Below, one piece after another: positions 1-6,070 of a DNA stretch of 14,713 nt. The notes beneath the pieces were generated by a model. It did not search any database. It was not told where the DNA came from and worked only from the letters and a program-made list of their open reading frames with translations. Numbering within the stretch: position 1 is the first letter of the stretch; every line of letters begins with the position of its first letter. The translations under genes were made by a program, and so were the position numbers. Origin of the DNA: Fimenecus sp045602655 (GTDB lineage Bacteria; Bacillota; Clostridia; Oscillospirales; Acutalibacteraceae); NCBI GenBank assembly GCA_045602655.1, contig JAZSBY010000001.1:1-14713 (forward strand), in the 5' to 3' direction.

Positions 1-1344
1 TTTATTGATTTTGTTCTTTCAGGCGAGGGTGAAAAAAGCTTTCCGATTTTTATTGATACATATATTAATAATAGTGATTTTAATAAGGTCAGCGGACTTT
101 CTTTCAGAAATAATGAAAATATAATTTCTGTACCCGAGGAAGAATGTACCCAAACACCGCCAACACCATATAGTGAAGAGTTTTTTGATAATCTCAAAGG
201 CAGAATTTCATATATTGAAACAAGTCGTGGTTGTCCTTATCGTTGTGCATTCTGTCTTTCGGGCAGATGCTCACCTTTGCGATATTTTGACCTTGAACAA
301 GTCAAAAATGACATAATTAAACTCTCTAACAGTGGCACACGAACACTCAAATTTGTTGACCGTACATTCAATGCAAACCCTAAAAGAGCCAACGAGATTT
401 TGTTGTTTATAAAAGAAAACTACGGAAAAGACATTCCTAAAAACATCTGCTTTCACTTTGAAATTGCAGGGGATATTCTAAGAGAAGACACTTTTAGAAT
501 TCTTGAAGCTATGCCAAAAGGTGCTGTGCAACTTGAAATCGGTATGCAGTCCTTTAATGAGGAAACCTTAAAGACCATAAATCGAAAAACCGACACGAAA
601 AAGCTCATTAAAAACATCAAAAGACTTGTGAGCTTTAAGAATATGCACATTCACATTGACCTTATTGCAGGGCTTACAGGTGAGGATTTAGATAGTTTTA
701 AAAACAGTTTCAATACTGGTTATTCTTTGAAAGCACATATGCTGCAAATGGGGTTTTTAAAACTTCTTTACGGTGCAGATATGCGTGAAAACCAAGAAAA
801 ATATCCCTGCACATATAATGACGAGCCACCCTATGAGGTCACATCAACTCCGTGGCTTACATCCGACGAAATAATAATGCTTAAAAACTGTGAAGATGCC
901 CTTGACCGACTTTATAACAGTGGCAGATTTCTATTCACTCTTGACTACTTAATTGATGAAATGGGTATTTCCCCATTTGACCTCTTCAACGATTTCGGAA
1001 ACGAAGTTGACGGAAACAAAATGAGGCTTTCCGACTATGCGGAAAACCTCTATAATTTCTTTAAGGATAAATGTGATAGTGAGATATTAAAAGAAAAAAT
1101 CCTTTGCGATTTACTATCCTGCTCCTCCTCCGTGCAAATTCCCGAAATCTTTAAAGTGAAAAATCCGATTTACAAGCAAGTAAAAAAACACTTTATAGAA
1201 AATGTGGATAAAAATATAAAAATCGCTGTCCTTTATAAATCAAGCCTGGTCTATGCCGTTAATCACAATGCTGAAAAAGACCTTTACGGACGATATAAAG
1301 GCATATTCTATCCAATAGAAGAATTAAAAAAAGAGTGGAACTAG
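1..1344 (+). CDS. B12-binding/radical SAM protein with DUF4080-like C-terminus, 5' end outside window
   Basis: The frame is open from the first base, so the gene begins upstream; 447 residues are visible. The first residues (VLSGEGEKSFPIFI) look like the end of a cobalamin-binding domain. The radical SAM cluster motif CxxxCxxC follows as C78-P-Y-R-C82-A-F-C85 (bases 232-255); these cysteines bind a 4Fe-4S cluster that cleaves S-adenosylmethionine. Further on come the GMQSF strand typical of B12-type radical SAM proteins and a C-terminal region that I judge to be DUF4080-like. Starting at the internal TTG at 277 would remove the cluster and is wrong. The substrate is unknown; relatives act as methyltransferases or catalyse other radical chemistry. 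Its stop codon lies inside the terminator stem shared with the convergent next gene. The radical SAM call is firm and the DUF4080 call moderate. Confidence 0.87.
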   Translation, partial: FIDFVLSGEGEKSFPIFIDTYINNSDFNKVSGLSFRNNENIISVPEEECTQTPPTPYSEEFFDNLKGRISYIETSRGCPYRCAFCLSGRCSPLRYFDLEQVKNDIIKLSNSGTRTLKFVDRTFNANPKRANEILLFIKENYGKDIPKNICFHFEIAGDILREDTFRILEAMPKGAVQLEIGMQSFNEETLKTINRKTDTKKLIKNIKRLVSFKNMHIHIDLIAGLTGEDLDSFKNSFNTGYSLKAHMLQMGFLKLLYGADMRENQEKYPCTYNDEPPYEVTSTPWLTSDEIIMLKNCEDALDRLYNSGRFLFTLDYLIDEMGISPFDLFNDFGNEVDGNKMRLSDYAENLYNFFKDKCDSEILKEKILCDLLSCSSSVQIPEIFKVKNPIYKQVKKHFIENVDKNIKIAVLYKSSLVYAVNHNAEKDLYGRYKGIFYPIEELKKEWN

Positions 1345-1354
1345 CCACTCTTTT
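1329..1354. terminator. Bidirectional intrinsic terminator between convergent genes
   Basis: A 10-bp perfect stem, AAAAGAGTGG (1329-1338) pairing with CCACTCTTTT (1345-1354), has a 6-base loop. A/T tracts on both sides give a U-run in either direction. The stop codon of the radical SAM gene (1342-1344) sits in the loop, and the minus-strand gene ends 13 bases away, so one hairpin serves both. Confidence 0.8.
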
Positions 1355-1366
1355 ATTCTTTCTATA

Positions 1367-1828
1367 TCAACCAAACCAACCGATGCAATCACCATCACAG
1401 CAGTTATCAAGGTCATTTACTCTCGGGTCACTTGTTGCAACAAGGATTTTATTACAATACTTACATCTTGGAACATCAGTAGTCGGTTCATCATTTGAGT
1501 TGTCACCGTTATTGTTCTGATTGTTCTTATCGCCGGTGGTAGGGTCCTCTTGCTTACCGATGCTTATGCCGCCGCTTGGCTTGTTATCCTGAGTATCATT
1601 TTTGTCGCCCTTGTCTGAATTGTCAGGTACAGCAACATTTTTGTCCTCCTCAGGTTTTTGTGAATCACCTTTATTATCGTTACTATCCGGAACAGCATTC
1701 TCAACCTTATTTTGCCCGTTATCAGGTGTTTCATTGTTATTATCCTTAGAAGTCACAATCACAACGCCGATAACTGCAACAACAATTACAACAACTGCAA
1801 CAATAATTGCAATAAGTTTTTTATTCAT
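1367..1828 (-). CDS. Membrane-anchored protein with acidic linker and C-terminal Cys cluster, unknown function
   Basis: I do not recognise this 153-residue protein. Residues 5-26 form one very hydrophobic helix (Ile/Val/Ala) after MNKK, so it should be an N-terminal anchor with the rest outside; there is no lipobox Cys. Residues 27-120 are low-complexity, rich in Asn, Asp, Lys, Gly and Pro, as in a flexible wall-spanning linker. The end carries a compact cluster C122-x2-C125 ... C143-C144-x3-C148, which could hold a zinc ion or form disulfides, followed by a GWFG tail. The start is fixed by an AAAGGAG site (bases 1838-1844) 9 bases before the ATG. It is transcribed alone from a good promoter (1860-1888) flanked by two palindromes. 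Confidence 0.75.
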   Translation of the reverse strand: MNKKLIAIIVAVVVIVVAVIGVVIVTSKDNNNETPDNGQNKVENAVPDSNDNKGDSQKPEEDKNVAVPDNSDKGDKNDTQDNKPSGGISIGKQEDPTTGDKNNQNNNGDNSNDEPTTDVPRCKYCNKILVATSDPRVNDLDNCCDGDCIGWFG

Positions 1829-1849
1829 AGTAGCTTACTCCTTTATATT

Positions 1850-1881
1850 TTGTACAAGAATTATATCACTTTTTTGTACAA
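1850..1881. promoter_or_regulatory. Possible operator: two TTGTACAA palindromes around the -10 box
   Basis: The perfect 8-bp palindrome TTGTACAA occurs twice, at 1850-1857 and 1874-1881, with centres 24 bp apart. One copy lies in the promoter spacer next to the -35 box and the other just after the -10 box. A dimeric repressor bound to both could block polymerase. No regulator is assigned; AT-rich sequence makes chance possible. Confidence 0.35.
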
Positions 1882-1888
1882 ATTGCAA
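1860..1888 (-). promoter_or_regulatory. Sigma-A-type promoter of the Cys-cluster membrane protein
   Basis: On the minus strand, TTGCAA (1883-1888) and TATAAT (1860-1865) are separated by exactly 17 bases. The start codon is about 31 bases downstream of the -10 box. Confidence 0.7.
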
Positions 1889-1931
1889 TACACCATAAAA
1901 ATAAATAATGTATGTTTTTTCTGGTAAAGTC

Positions 1932-1960
1932 TTGACATTCATTTATAAAAAATATATAAT
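1932..1960 (+). promoter_or_regulatory. Consensus promoter of the tRNA gene
   Basis: TTGACA (1932-1937) and TATAAT (1955-1960) are both perfect consensus boxes with a 17-base spacer. The tRNA begins 19 bases after the -10 box. This is the strongest promoter in the window, as expected for a stable RNA. Confidence 0.85.
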
Positions 1961-1978
1961 AATCGAGCAACTGAATAC

Positions 1979-2055
1979 GGACCACTAGCTCAGTTGGTTA
2001 GAGCATCCGGCTCATAACCGGACGGTCATAGGTTCGAGTCCTATGTGGTCCACCA
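1979..2055 (+). tRNA. tRNA with CAT anticodon: Ile2 (lysidine type) or elongator Met
   Basis: This is a complete 77-base cloverleaf with encoded CCA. The acceptor arm GGACCAC pairs with GTGGTCC (2045-2051), followed by discriminator A and CCA (2053-2055). The D arm is GCTCAGTTGGTTAGAGC, the anticodon stem TCCGG/CCGGA encloses loop CTCATAA, and the T arm is ATAGG-TTCGAGT-CCTAT. The first pair is G-C and the anticodon stem lacks three G-C pairs next to the loop, so it is not the initiator. From memory the body, with its CTCATAA loop, resembles the Bacillus tRNA-Ile2 whose C34 is changed to lysidine by TilS, more than the usual Firmicutes elongator tRNA-Met. Sequence alone does not settle this. 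It stands as a single-gene transcription unit. Confidence 0.93.
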
Positions 2056-2058
2056 AGA

Positions 2059-2088
2059 AAACACCTGATAGTAATTAGGTGTTTTTTT
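2059..2088 (+). terminator. Intrinsic terminator of the tRNA
   Basis: AAACACCT (2059-2066) pairs with AGGTGTTT (2077-2084); G-T, A-T and T-A pairs can extend the stem inward. A run of seven T follows (2082-2088). It begins 4 bases after the tRNA CCA end. Confidence 0.85.
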
Positions 2089-2207
2089 ATTTAATCTCAC
2101 TGAATTACAGACTCGAACCTGTGAAGGTTTGGGCGTAAAGAAAACGATATAAATAATCATTTAAAAGAGATATTGCAAATGCCGTTTTATGCTAATCTTT
2201 TATTTTT

Positions 2208-2243
2208 TTGCAAAACTACAGTAATTTATATGCAGTTTTGCAA
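2208..2243. promoter_or_regulatory. Inverted repeat upstream of the two-component promoter, possible operator
   Basis: TTGCAAAACT (2208-2217) and AGTTTTGCAA (2234-2243) form a perfect 10-bp inverted repeat with a 16-base spacer. The right arm ends 5 bases before the proposed -35 box, where an activator would touch polymerase. LytTR regulators often control their own operons from this location, although their known sites are usually direct repeats. A hairpin in RNA is the alternative. Confidence 0.4.
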
Positions 2244-2248
2244 TTTTC

Positions 2249-2277
2249 TTGCTATTGAAAACTGTTTTTGCTAGAAT
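2249..2277 (+). promoter_or_regulatory. Promoter of the LytTR/GHKL two-component operon
   Basis: TTGCTA (2249-2254) and TAGAAT (2272-2277) have a 17-base spacer, each one or two bases off consensus. The leader to the ATG at 2327 is about 43 bases. The weak boxes fit a promoter that needs an activator. Confidence 0.5.
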
Positions 2278-2326
2278 TAATTTGAGTAATACTACAAGTT
2301 TTTATTGCAATACGGAGGTTAAACAT

Positions 2327-3034
2327 ATGACACTCAATGCACTAATCTGTGATGATGACTGCAAAAGCAGTGAAGTTGTTATCAAGCATTTGCTCAAATA
2401 CTGTGAGGAGAAAAGCATTACTTGTTTTTATGTTTTATTTGATAACGGACAAGAAGCATTAAAATCTGACAAAAGATATGATATTGCTTTTTTAGACATA
2501 GAAATAGGTAAAACCTCCGGTCTAGATATTGCAAAAAAGCTAAAAGAAAACAACAAAAATATTATTATTTTTTTCATCACAGAATACGAAAAATACATTG
2601 ATGATGCTATGGATTTGTTCGCCTTGAGATTTATAAAAAAGCCATTAGATTATCAGCGATTCTGCACAGGCCTTGATAAGGCTATTGAACTGATAAACAA
2701 CAAAACAATAGAACTGTATTTAAAAGATGACAATGTTTTGAAAAGAATTAAAGTTAAGGATATTGTATATATTGAAACCGCAGGTCGTAAGGTTAAATTT
2801 GTAACTACTACAGGTGCTTTTTATTCGCATAATCTTATTGATTATTGGGAAAAACAATTAACACATATAAGCTTTTACAGGGTGCACAAAAGTTATATAT
2901 TGAACCTTGATTATATAGACCAATACAAACGTGATGAAGTAAAATTGACAACAGGTGAAACTGTACCTGTTTCATACAGAAATCAATCAACATTCAGAAA
3001 ATACTTTTTCAATTATCTGAAAAGGAGGAAATAG
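2327..3034 (+). CDS. LytTR-family (AgrA-type) response regulator
   Basis: This 235-residue cytoplasmic transcription factor is phosphorylated by the sensor kinase encoded just downstream. Residues 1-120 form a receiver domain: acidic pocket D9-D11, phosphate acceptor D57 in the FLDIEIG strand, T85, and the K105-P106 switch. Residues about 130-235 form a LytTR DNA-binding domain, recognisable from VYIETAGRKVKF and FYRVHKSYILNLDYI. The length is normal for AgrA, VirR or ComE relatives. The start was placed at the ATG behind a GGAGG site (2314-2318); the frame extends upstream to 2249 but that part has no ribosome site and overlaps the promoter. The kinase gene starts one base after the stop. 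No pheromone precursor or AgrB-like protease lies alongside, so the signal and target genes are unknown. Confidence 0.92.
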   Translation: MTLNALICDDDCKSSEVVIKHLLKYCEEKSITCFYVLFDNGQEALKSDKRYDIAFLDIEIGKTSGLDIAKKLKENNKNIIIFFITEYEKYIDDAMDLFALRFIKKPLDYQRFCTGLDKAIELINNKTIELYLKDDNVLKRIKVKDIVYIETAGRKVKFVTTTGAFYSHNLIDYWEKQLTHISFYRVHKSYILNLDYIDQYKRDEVKLTTGETVPVSYRNQSTFRKYFFNYLKRRK

Positions 3035-3035
3035 T

Positions 3036-4325
3036 ATGCACTCAGTATCGCTTAATATTATTCTCCAGCTTATTGAAGCTTTTATATTTATTTCCTTTTA
3101 TGAGGGAATACAAAAAGCAGAGTTTAAAATAAAAAATCCTACTGTGATAGTAACAGGTTATATGATAATGTGTGCATTCAATCTGTTATTCAATTATAAT
3201 GTCATAATCAATATTGTTCTTATGCTAATCTTTCATTTTGTATTTGCCAAAATACTATATAAACAAAAAACAAGTTTTTCAATTTTTTATTCTGTTTTAA
3301 CAGCTTGTTTAGTAATGTTAACCGAGTTTATCGTTTTAAATATTCTTAACTTCATAAATGGCGAAACCATGCGTGATTTTATTGAAAACACATACACATA
3401 TATCCTATTGATTGTTTTCAGTAAATCCTTGTTATTTGTACTGTTGAAGATAGTATCTGCAATTGTTAACAAATCGCAGTCCAATGAAAGAATGAATTTT
3501 ACTTTTTTCATTTTCCCGTTGTCTCTTTTATTGATATTGGTGGATTTTGTAATAATCTGCAGCTATTTCACCCTTTCAAACAATATATTGTTAGTATTAG
3601 CGTGTTCAAGCATGTTTTTGATTTTGGCTGTTATAGCCACTTGCATTTTACAACAAAATCAATCGAAAAAAGAACAAGAAATACTTGAACTGAAAGCACT
3701 TCAGCAAGAGCAGGAAATCAATAATACATATTTTGAGTTATTGGAACACCAAAATAACGAGTTACAACTATTTGTTCACGATACAAAAAAGCATTACAGA
3801 GCATTATACGATTTGTCCGATAAGCCTGAAAAGCTCAAAAAATATATTGAGGGAATTGTAAGTGATTTGGAAAAAACCAACCAGATTGGAAAAACATCAA
3901 ATAAATTGCTGGATTTAATATTAAGCAAATATGATTATGTTTGTGAGAAAAACAATATAACATTTGAAAAGAATATTCACAATTCCGATGTTTCCTTTAT
4001 GGCAGATAATGATTTGACATCAATTCTGAATAACATGTTAGACAATGCTATTGAATCAGCCGTTAAAAGCAATATAAGGGTTATAACCATAAGTATCAAT
4101 AAGCTTGGAAATATGTTGGTTTTTGATGTCACCAACTCATCCGATACCCCTCCATTAGTGAAAAACGGTAAGCTTGTTTCAACAAAAAATTCTGTGGGTT
4201 TACACGGATATGGTTTTAAAAGTATCTGTCGCACCTCAAAAAAATACAACGGGGATATTGAATGGGAATATAATCAGGATGCCAAAGAATTTACTGTCTC
4301 AATAATCTTTCCTTTGAAAAACTAA
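3036..4325 (+). CDS. GHKL-family (AgrC-type) sensor histidine kinase
   Basis: This 429-residue membrane kinase is the partner of the LytTR regulator. Residues 5-205 hold about six hydrophobic segments, the usual AgrC-like peptide-sensing region. A short coiled segment (209-243) leads to the dimerisation helix with phosphorylated H248 in the VHDTKKHY motif. The GHKL ATP-binding domain follows: N-box LNNMLDNAIESA (331-342, with N333, D336 and N337) and G-box VGLHGYGFKSI (387-397). There is no HAMP or PAS domain. A strong AAAGGAGG site lies at the end of the regulator gene, so the two are co-transcribed and probably translationally coupled. The signal is not evident; a peptide is the family precedent. 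The 131 bases before the next gene show only a weak 5-bp hairpin near 4332-4360. Confidence 0.9.
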   Translation: MHSVSLNIILQLIEAFIFISFYEGIQKAEFKIKNPTVIVTGYMIMCAFNLLFNYNVIINIVLMLIFHFVFAKILYKQKTSFSIFYSVLTACLVMLTEFIVLNILNFINGETMRDFIENTYTYILLIVFSKSLLFVLLKIVSAIVNKSQSNERMNFTFFIFPLSLLLILVDFVIICSYFTLSNNILLVLACSSMFLILAVIATCILQQNQSKKEQEILELKALQQEQEINNTYFELLEHQNNELQLFVHDTKKHYRALYDLSDKPEKLKKYIEGIVSDLEKTNQIGKTSNKLLDLILSKYDYVCEKNNITFEKNIHNSDVSFMADNDLTSILNNMLDNAIESAVKSNIRVITISINKLGNMLVFDVTNSSDTPPLVKNGKLVSTKNSVGLHGYGFKSICRTSKKYNGDIEWEYNQDAKEFTVSIIFPLKN

Positions 4326-4397
4326 TAGTTCGACAAGCGTTCCGATATCCTCTTGTTTTATATCCAAATAAATGGTAAAATATTTATGTAGTGATAA

Positions 4398-4426
4398 TAA
4401 AGACATAAATTGTTATATTATATAAT
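4398..4426 (+). promoter_or_regulatory. Probable promoter of the CinA-like gene
   Basis: A perfect TATAAT lies at 4421-4426, 30 bases before the start codon. The -35 box is poor: TAAAGA at 4398-4403 if the spacer is 17. Confidence 0.4.
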
Positions 4427-4456
4427 ACCGATTAACCTATACGGGAGATAGTTAGA

Positions 4457-4951
4457 ATGTATAATGAGCTGGAAATCCGAAACGAATATGCAAAGCTTAC
4501 CAAATTGTTAATAGAGAAAAAACTTACAATCACAACAATGGAAAGCTGTACATCGGGACAGATAGCATCCCTTATAACTGATACGGAGGGTGCATCCGCT
4601 GTACTTAAAGGTGCTTTTGTCACATATTCCAACGAGGCAAAAATTTTACAGGGTGTACCTGAAGAAATTATTGAACAGTTTTCCGTTTATTCCAAACAAA
4701 CTGCTTGTGCTATGGCAGAAGCTTGCAGTAAAGCATACAACACAGATATTGGTGTCGGTGTAACAGGCTCGCTGGAAAATGTTGACCCTGAAAATGAAAC
4801 TGCCTCCAAACCGGGCAGTGTGTGGTTCGCTTTCAGTTTTAAGAATAAAACTTATGATTATTACTTTGAATTTCAGCCCAAAGCAACAAGATTTGACTGC
4901 AAAATGCTTGTGGCACAAAGGATAGTCGATGAACTTTTAAAAATCTTGTAA
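4457..4951 (+). CDS. CinA C-terminal domain protein, PncC-like nicotinamide-nucleotide amidase
   Basis: This 164-residue stand-alone copy of the CinA C-terminal domain belongs to a family that deamidates nicotinamide mononucleotide to nicotinate mononucleotide, recycling NAD breakdown products in the cytoplasm. The nucleophile motif ESCTSG (29-34, S30) and the YSNEAK motif (57-62, K62) are kept. The usual GVTGIAGPDGG loop reads instead GVTGSLENVDPENE (101-114), followed by KPGSVWFAF. That replaces the conserved IAGP and lengthens the loop, so specificity may differ. I recall clostridial relatives with a similar NVDP loop, so this is probably a subgroup and not decay. The start follows a GGGAGA site (4443-4448). 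It is the first gene of a pair with the GtrA-like gene, which also has its own promoter. Amidase activity is inferred from the family. Confidence 0.82.
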   Translation: MYNELEIRNEYAKLTKLLIEKKLTITTMESCTSGQIASLITDTEGASAVLKGAFVTYSNEAKILQGVPEEIIEQFSVYSKQTACAMAEACSKAYNTDIGVGVTGSLENVDPENETASKPGSVWFAFSFKNKTYDYYFEFQPKATRFDCKMLVAQRIVDELLKIL

Positions 4952-4973
4952 TTTAAATTCTGTGTGTTATAAT
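4946..4973 (+). promoter_or_regulatory. Promoter of the GtrA-like gene, overlapping the end of the CinA-like gene
   Basis: TTGTAA (4946-4951) and a perfect TATAAT (4968-4973) are 16 bases apart. The -35 box contains the stop codon of the upstream gene. Confidence 0.55.
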
Positions 4974-5002
4974 ATTACTATAAAATAAAAGGAGATTTTA
5001 TT

Positions 5003-5455
5003 ATGGCAGAAAACAGAGAAAACGTTAAACTTACTCCTAAAGAAACTGCGATTCAGATTGGAAAGTTCGTCGCATTCTCAATGGGTGCAGGAATTATTCA
5101 AATTGTATCCTACACAATTATTCACGAACTTACAGACTGTGCTCATTGGAAGGCTTATCTTCCGTCACTAATCTTGTCAGTTCTTTATAATTTTACGGTA
5201 AACAGGAAATTCACCTTTAAATCTGCAACGAATGTACCTGTTGCAATGCTTAAAGTGGCACTTTTCTATTGCGTATTCACGCCGGTTTCACTGTATCTCG
5301 GTCAGTTGGCAGAAAATGCAGGAGTTAATAATTACATAGTTGAAGCCGTAACGATGGCTTGTAATCTTGTAACTGAATATCTTTTCTGTCGTTTTGTTGT
5401 GTATCGCAACTCAATGAACACAAACAACCTTGCTAAAAAGAAAAAAGATAAATAA
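5003..5455 (+). CDS. GtrA-family membrane protein
   Basis: This 150-residue protein has four predicted membrane helices (about 20-42, 52-72, 84-101 and 111-135) and a Lys-rich C-terminal tail. The NFTVNRKFTFKS segment after helix 2 and the final NLVTEYLFCRFVVYR segment match the GtrA/DPMS pattern. Family members help move or present lipid-linked sugars (undecaprenyl-phosphate-glucose in the phage GtrA case, teichoic acid modification in others). No glycosyltransferase or flippase partner is adjacent, so the substrate is unknown. The start is fixed by AAAAGGAGA (4987-4995). Length and topology are normal. The gene is followed by a strong terminator. Confidence 0.85.
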   Translation: MAENRENVKLTPKETAIQIGKFVAFSMGAGIIQIVSYTIIHELTDCAHWKAYLPSLILSVLYNFTVNRKFTFKSATNVPVAMLKVALFYCVFTPVSLYLGQLAENAGVNNYIVEAVTMACNLVTEYLFCRFVVYRNSMNTNNLAKKKKDK

Positions 5456-5465
5456 AAACAATATT

Positions 5466-5506
5466 GGGGCTGTAAAAAACTTCTGTTTTTTACAGCCCCT
5501 TTTTTT
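5466..5506 (+). terminator. Strong intrinsic terminator after the GtrA-like gene
   Basis: A 15-bp perfect stem runs from GGGGCTGTAAAAAAC (5466-5480) to its complement (5485-5499), with loop TTCT and seven T (5500-5506). Read from the minus strand the hairpin is followed by an A/T-rich tail, so it may also stop the convergent pair that ends at 5573. The bases 5507-5572 hold nothing else I recognise. Confidence 0.92.
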
Positions 5507-5572
5507 GGTGATTATAATAATTTGAGTTTGTTAGTTCTTTAAGGTAAGAATACAAAGGACAGTCGGGATAAC

Positions 5573-6070
5573 TTAACCCATCTGGAAAATTCCGTATGTA
5601 AGTCCTGACATAATAAATCCTGCAATCAGCACACCAAGTGTGATAACCGGTAATGCTCTCTTAAAGGGAATATCAAGAAGTGCTGCCATTAAAGCTCCTG
5701 TCCAACCGCCTGTACCGGGAAGCGGAATTGCGACAAAAAGAAGAAGTCCCCAGGATTTGTATCTCAATATCTTATCTGCATTCTTTTCGGCTTTTGCCTC
5801 AAATCTTTTAATAATCTTTTCGAAAAAGCTGAAACGACGAAGCCATTCAAAAATCTTCTTGATGAAAAGGAGGATAAACGGGATTGGTAGCATATTACCC
5901 ACATAACAAAGCAAAAATGCTGTTAAGAACGGAATTTCCATAATTCTTGCTGCAATCATACCACCACGGCATTCAAGCACCGGAAAAAGTGAAATAACAA
6001 AAGCTACTAATTCTTCAGGTATTTTATTCTGCAAGAACGCCATCATTTCATTAACTAATGTTTCAGTCAT
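5573..6070 (-). CDS. Small multidrug export family (COG2426, Sm_multidrug_ex) membrane protein
   Basis: This 165-residue integral membrane protein carries the hallmarks of the family: SLFPVLECRGGMIAA (27-41), GNMLPIPFILLF (58-69) and FVAIPLPGTGGWTGALMAALL (112-132). The Pro/Gly-rich segments resemble re-entrant loops. Despite the family name, transport of drugs is poorly supported and the substrate is unknown. Translation appears coupled to the NUDIX gene: the start codon lies 8 bases before the end of that gene, and its GGAGGAG site is within the NUDIX coding sequence. The next hairpin downstream is 5466-5506. Family assignment is confident; function is not. Confidence 0.85.
   Translation of the reverse strand: MTETLVNEMMAFLQNKIPEELVAFVISLFPVLECRGGMIAARIMEIPFLTAFLLCYVGNMLPIPFILLFIKKIFEWLRRFSFFEKIIKRFEAKAEKNADKILRYKSWGLLLFVAIPLPGTGGWTGALMAALLDIPFKRALPVITLGVLIAGFIMSGLTYGIFQMG

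Noticed and set aside
1602..1927. Two plus-strand open frames opposite the Cys-cluster membrane protein
   Set aside because: They mirror the low-complexity linker and hydrophobic helix of the real minus-strand gene, have no ribosome site and run through its promoter.
2249..2326. Longer N-terminus for the LytTR regulator
   Set aside because: The extra 26 residues precede a complete receiver domain, overlap the promoter and lack a ribosome site, while GGAGG precedes the ATG at 2327.
4330..4366. Terminator after the sensor kinase (ACAAG ... CTTGT with following T)
   Set aside because: Only 5 pairs with a 14-base loop; too weak to call.
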